Part shown: positions 61,248-64,000 of the stretch, piece by piece
Layout of the letters: the number at the start of each line of letters is the position of its first letter
How positions within the stretch are numbered: the first letter of the stretch is position 1
Notes under the pieces: generated by a model
Told to the model about the DNA's origin: nothing
Seen by the model: only the letters and a program-made list of their open reading frames with translations
The model's database searches: none
From: Sinomonas sp. P10A9
Lineage (GTDB): Bacteria > Actinomycetota > Actinomycetes > Actinomycetales > Micrococcaceae
NCBI RefSeq assembly: GCF_041022165.1
Contig: NZ_CP163302.1
Location: 1,550,001-1,614,000 of the forward strand
Direction of reading: 5' to 3'
DNA length: 64,000 nt
Program-made: the position numbers and the translations under genes

Positions 61248-61973
61248 TCACGCGATGCCTGTAGTCCCGAGCAGGCTGCCGAGTCCGAAGGTCGCGGCGA
61301 GGGCTATCGCTCCACCGATGACGACCCGGAATGAGGCACGGCCCCGGGAGCCGCCGCCGATCCAGGCGCCGACCCACCCGGTGATGGCGAGCGCGATCAG
61401 CACGATGACGAACGTCAGCGGGACCCTGAAGCTGGCCGGCGCGAGGAGGATCGTGAGCATCGGCAAGATGGAGCCGATGAGGAACGAGACGGCCGACGCG
61501 AAGGCAGCGTGCCACGGGCTCACGATTTCTTCCGGGTCGATGCCGAGCTCGATGTCGAGGTGCGCCCGGAGCGGGTCGTTCTCGGTGAGTTCCTTCGCCA
61601 CCGTCCGCGCTGTCTCCTCGGAGAGGCCCTTGTGCTTGTACAGGCCCACGAGCTCCTCGAACTCCTCGGCCGGCTGCTCGCGGAGCTCGCGGGTTTCCTT
61701 CGCGATGAGGTCCTTCTGGCTGTCGCTCTGGCTGCTGACGGAGACGTACTCGCCGAGCGCCATAGAGATGGCACCGCCGACGACGGCGGCCAGGCCCGCG
61801 GCGAGGATCGGGCCGTTGTTCGTGGTCACGCCCGCGACGCCGACGACGACGGCCGCGACGGACACGATGCCGTCGTTAGCGCCGAGGACGCCCGCCCGGA
61901 GCCAGTTGAGCTTGGCCGCCAGATCGGTGCCCTGGGGCTCGGGGTGGAGTTGCGTGGCTGAATCGCTGCTCAT
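61248..61973 (-). CDS. VIT1/CCC1 family iron/manganese transporter
   Basis: 241 residues. Five membrane helices with the family block KLNWLRAGVLGANDGIVSVA at the start and GGAISMALGEYVSVSSQSD. The hydrophilic loop LREQPAEEFEELVGLYKHKG with many Glu residues is the cytosolic metal-binding domain of plant VIT1 and its bacterial relatives. Exports Fe2+ or Mn2+ from the cytoplasm, protecting against excess. A DtxR/IdeR-like box lies 38 bases upstream of the start, which fits iron control. Confidence 0.92.
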   Translation of the reverse strand: MSSDSATQLHPEPQGTDLAAKLNWLRAGVLGANDGIVSVAAVVVGVAGVTTNNGPILAAGLAAVVGGAISMALGEYVSVSSQSDSQKDLIAKETRELREQPAEEFEELVGLYKHKGLSEETARTVAKELTENDPLRAHLDIELGIDPEEIVSPWHAAFASAVSFLIGSILPMLTILLAPASFRVPLTFVIVLIALAITGWVGAWIGGGSRGRASFRVVIGGAIALAATFGLGSLLGTTGIA

Positions 61974-62010
61974 GGCATCACTCTGGCACGCAGATGCGCC
62001 GCCATGCCAG

Positions 62011-62030
62011 CTAAGCAAGCCTTTCCTTAG
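62011..62030. promoter_or_regulatory. DtxR/IdeR-like iron box
   Basis: Read on the minus strand the sequence is CTAAGGAAAGGCTTGCTTAG, which agrees at about 14 of 19 positions with the TTAGGTAAGGCTTACCTAA form of the iron box (from memory). The outer CTAAG/CTTAG arms are symmetric. It lies just upstream of the VIT transporter gene. Confidence 0.55.
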
Positions 62031-62067
62031 GCCCAGATCAGCGCCCGTCAGCACCGGTCAGTGCCGG

Positions 62068-63411
62068 TCAGTGGCCGGGGCTCGGCGCCGCGGACGTGGC
62101 GGAAGCGGTCCGTGTGGCGGCGCTGCCCAGCGCCTCGGCCTCAGCCCGGCCGGCGGCGTGTCCCGGGAAGGCCGATGCTTCGAGCGTGGACTGCGCCCCC
62201 ACCGCATCGGCGCGGCGCGCCGCCCCGAGCAGGCCCTCGGCCGCCGTGGTGCGGAAGTCAGGGGTGCTGGCACCTACGAGACCGGACCACGCCGCGGCGA
62301 CCGACTGCTCGAGGGCCGCGAGCTGGGCCGGGGTGCCCGCGTCGGCTGCAAGGCCGAAGCCGGCGTCCGGCGCGGGCAGGGCCGCACACGCGCGCTCGGC
62401 CAGCACGACCAGTGAGCGGAGCTGCGCCTGGTGCAGGCCCGCCGCAGCCAGATTGGACGTGCGGGCGGCCGCCTCAGTTCGGGCGGCCAGCACTGTGTAC
62501 GTCCAAACGGCGGCCTGCTCCGCCTGCTCCACCGCCACGAAGGCCGACTGTCCGTTTTCCGCGCCGTCCGACGGGGCCGGCGACAGTGACTGCGTCGCGG
62601 GAAGCGCAGAGTTCGTGGCCGACGGTGACTGCGATGGCGACCGCGGCTGTGACGGCGACATTGACTGCGGCTGCGGCTGCGATGCCGGCGCCGAGCACGC
62701 GCTCGGGCCCCCCGACGAGGTGGCCGGGCCGGCGGATGCTGTGCTGGGGGTGGAAGACCCGGTGCTCTGACCGGCCGAGGGCGGAGTTGCGGTGGGTTCA
62801 GGAGCCGTCAGCGTGGGGGCGGGAATTGGTGCCCCTGCCGCATGGGCGTAGCGGGCGGCCTCGAGCGCCTGGCCGGCCGCGACAGATGCGAGAAGGGCTG
62901 CCGTCGGCCCGTCGACCGAGCGGAGGTCCGACGCGCGTGCAGCCGCGCTCGCGGAGAGCCCGGTGATCACGAGGGCGGGGGAATCCTGGACGTCGGACGA
63001 CGACTCCGAGGAAGGGCCTGAGACAGCGCCCTGGGACGCGCTCGTTGAGGGGCCCGGTGAGGGGAGCGAGGCCGCGAGAACGCCCGCCTGGAGGTCTAGG
63101 ACGTCAGCCGCGTGCAGCGCGCCCCGCCGCGCGGCGTCGTCAGGCACGGTCGGGGAGCGGGCGAGGAGGCGAGCCATCGCAGCAAGGCGAGCGGCGTCGT
63201 CGTGCGCCCGTGTCATCGCGGCCGCGCTCGCGGTAGGCGGCGTTGCCGGTGGGGGAGGCGCTGCGACAAGGGAGGCCCCTGCCCCGACCACGGCGGCGGC
63301 GCCGAGGGCAACTGCCCACACCCACGGCCGCACGCGGCGGGCCGATTCCTGCCGCGCTGCGCCCGCATCGGGGCGCGCAGGGTCAGGGGAGGGCGGGGTG
63401 GTGGAATTCAC
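62068..63411 (-). CDS. membrane-anchored Ala-rich protein with DUF4439-like domain
   Basis: 447 residues. A short Pro-rich cytoplasmic part precedes one membrane helix (WVWAVALGAAAVVGAGASLV). The outer part is helical and Ala-rich (AAMTRAHDDAARLAAMARLL), has a low-complexity Ser/Pro/Gln linker around residues 230-310 (with SPSQPRSPSQSPS), and ends with a DUF4439/ferritin-like helical domain (AEQAAVWTYTVLAARTEAAA). The M. tuberculosis neighbour of rimP (Rv2844) is of the same kind. Start set at the GTG of VNSTTPPSPD; the upstream frame crosses the rimP promoter. Confidence 0.75.
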   Translation of the reverse strand: MNSTTPPSPDPARPDAGAARQESARRVRPWVWAVALGAAAVVGAGASLVAAPPPPATPPTASAAAMTRAHDDAARLAAMARLLARSPTVPDDAARRGALHAADVLDLQAGVLAASLPSPGPSTSASQGAVSGPSSESSSDVQDSPALVITGLSASAAARASDLRSVDGPTAALLASVAAGQALEAARYAHAAGAPIPAPTLTAPEPTATPPSAGQSTGSSTPSTASAGPATSSGGPSACSAPASQPQPQSMSPSQPRSPSQSPSATNSALPATQSLSPAPSDGAENGQSAFVAVEQAEQAAVWTYTVLAARTEAAARTSNLAAAGLHQAQLRSLVVLAERACAALPAPDAGFGLAADAGTPAQLAALEQSVAAAWSGLVGASTPDFRTTAAEGLLGAARRADAVGAQSTLEASAFPGHAAGRAEAEALGSAATRTASATSAAPSPGH

Positions 63412-63465
63412 GGTCTCGATGATGCCACGGACCCGGCTCAGTCCCGCGCCCGAGGCCGCGACCGG

Positions 63466-63471
63466 ATAGTC
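63466..63471 (+). promoter_or_regulatory. possible -10 box of rimP
   Basis: TAGTCT lies 36 bases before the rimP ATG, with AAAAGGAGG between. No clear -35 is visible. Confidence 0.35.
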
Positions 63472-63506
63472 TAGGTAGACAATTGAGCAAAAGGAGGCGG
63501 ACTCCC

Positions 63507-64000
63507 ATGTCCGAGCCGGATCTGCCCTCGCAGGCCACCCCGACCCAGGCTGGGCTGGACCCGCACGCGGGCGGAGAGGAGGCACGCCTCTCTGCGCTCC
63601 TCGAGCCGACGGTCCAGGCACGCCGCCTCGTCCTCGAAGCCGTTACGGTAAAGGCCGCGGGGAAGCACCGCACGGTCCACGTCGTCGTCGACCTCACGGA
63701 TGACCAGACCGGCGGCGTCGGCCTCGATGTCATCGCCGAGCTCTCGCGCGAACTCTCGGATGTCATGGATGCTGATCCGCGCGGACAGAGGCAGCCTTAC
63801 AACCTTGAGGTCTCTTCGCCCGGCGTTGCCCGGCCGCTGACCGAGGTCCGCCATTGGCGCCGGGCCCGAGGGCGGCTCGTGAAGGTCAACGTGATCGGCG
63901 GCGAGAACGTGACCGGCAGGCTCCAGGAGGTGACGGACGGCGGGATCGTCGTCATACCGGACCTGCCTGCCAAGAAGGGCGTCAAGCCGAAGTCGGGCGA
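63507..64000 (+). CDS. rimP: ribosome maturation factor RimP (3' end outside window)
   Basis: The first 164 codons are present and run off the window end. Needed for 30S subunit maturation. After an unconserved 20-residue start come LSALLEPTVQARRLVLEAVT, an Asp-rich strand HVVVDLTDDQ and the hallmark NLEVSSPGVARPLTEVRHW; the C-terminal SH3-like domain begins with RGRLVKVNVIGGENVTG. A strong AAAGGAGG precedes the ATG. nusA would normally follow. Confidence 0.95.
   Translation, partial: MSEPDLPSQATPTQAGLDPHAGGEEARLSALLEPTVQARRLVLEAVTVKAAGKHRTVHVVVDLTDDQTGGVGLDVIAELSRELSDVMDADPRGQRQPYNLEVSSPGVARPLTEVRHWRRARGRLVKVNVIGGENVTGRLQEVTDGGIVVIPDLPAKKGVKPKSG

Overview
The window is a high-GC chromosomal segment of an actinobacterium, most likely a member of the Micrococcaceae (Arthrobacter/Sinomonas type). 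The evidence is the strong G/C third-position bias, frequent GTG starts, many ATGA/GTGA start-stop overlaps, the actinobacterial gene orders rpsB-tsf-pyrH-frr-cdsA, dxr-M50 protease-ispG-GNAT and proS...rimP, and leucine-catabolic genes of mycobacterial type. The genus is an inference. No complete insertion sequence, prophage, CRISPR array or rRNA gene was seen.

Layout. 1-5.9 kb: end of an unrecognised gene, a lysophospholipid acyltransferase on the minus strand, then an ABC exporter co-transcribed with a DesK/NarL-type two-component system and followed by a small membrane protein; the same TGACA-N2-TGTCA dyad lies at both ends of the exporter/regulator block. 6-18 kb: an unrecognised protein, dusB, dgt, dnaG, two tandem tRNA-Asn genes, a holin-like/DUF3618 protein, a CDP-alcohol phosphatidyltransferase, a DMT-type membrane protein, a GT4 glycosyltransferase, a CAU-anticodon tRNA, a glutaryl-CoA-dehydrogenase-like enzyme and a secreted M23-type protein. 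18.7-23.8 kb: rpsB, tsf, pyrH, frr, cdsA and a DivIVA-domain protein.

23.8-29.8 kb: two divergent sodium:solute symporter operons, each with a DUF485 partner, arranged around a LytS/LytTR two-component system. The gap between them holds three direct repeats matching the LytTR consensus at exact 21-bp spacing, a -10 box and a CRP/GlxR-type palindrome. 30-43.3 kb: a full set of genes for leucine/branched-chain catabolism (Lrp regulator, bkdABC, TetR regulator, acyl-CoA carboxylase beta and alpha, acyl-CoA dehydrogenase, CoA-transferase A and B, MaoC-type hydratase, CitE-type lyase). It resembles the M. tuberculosis Rv2495c-Rv2506 region and would turn branched-chain keto acids into acetyl-CoA and acetoacetyl-CoA.

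43.3-64 kb: a GyrI-like protein and a TSUP transporter; the MEP-pathway/site-2-protease block (dxr, M50 protease, YciI, ispG, GNAT); an ABC-2 exporter with its TetR regulator and a 32-bp perfect palindrome; a copper/nitrogen-oxide module (DUF2249 protein, Cys-rich HTH regulator, NnrS-like membrane protein and a 913-residue fusion of a membrane domain, a cupredoxin and a two-domain NirK-like oxidase); proS; a second TSUP protein; a PLP decarboxylase; a VIT-family iron/manganese transporter behind a DtxR/IdeR-like box; a DUF4439-like protein; and the start of rimP, cut by the window end.

Most genes are ordinary housekeeping or metabolic genes. The parts most worth a second look are the LytTR-controlled symporter locus, the NirK fusion with its Cys-rich regulator, the palindromic operators, a REP-like sequence that has become coding in the bkdC linker, and a 21-bp repeat array downstream of bkdC.
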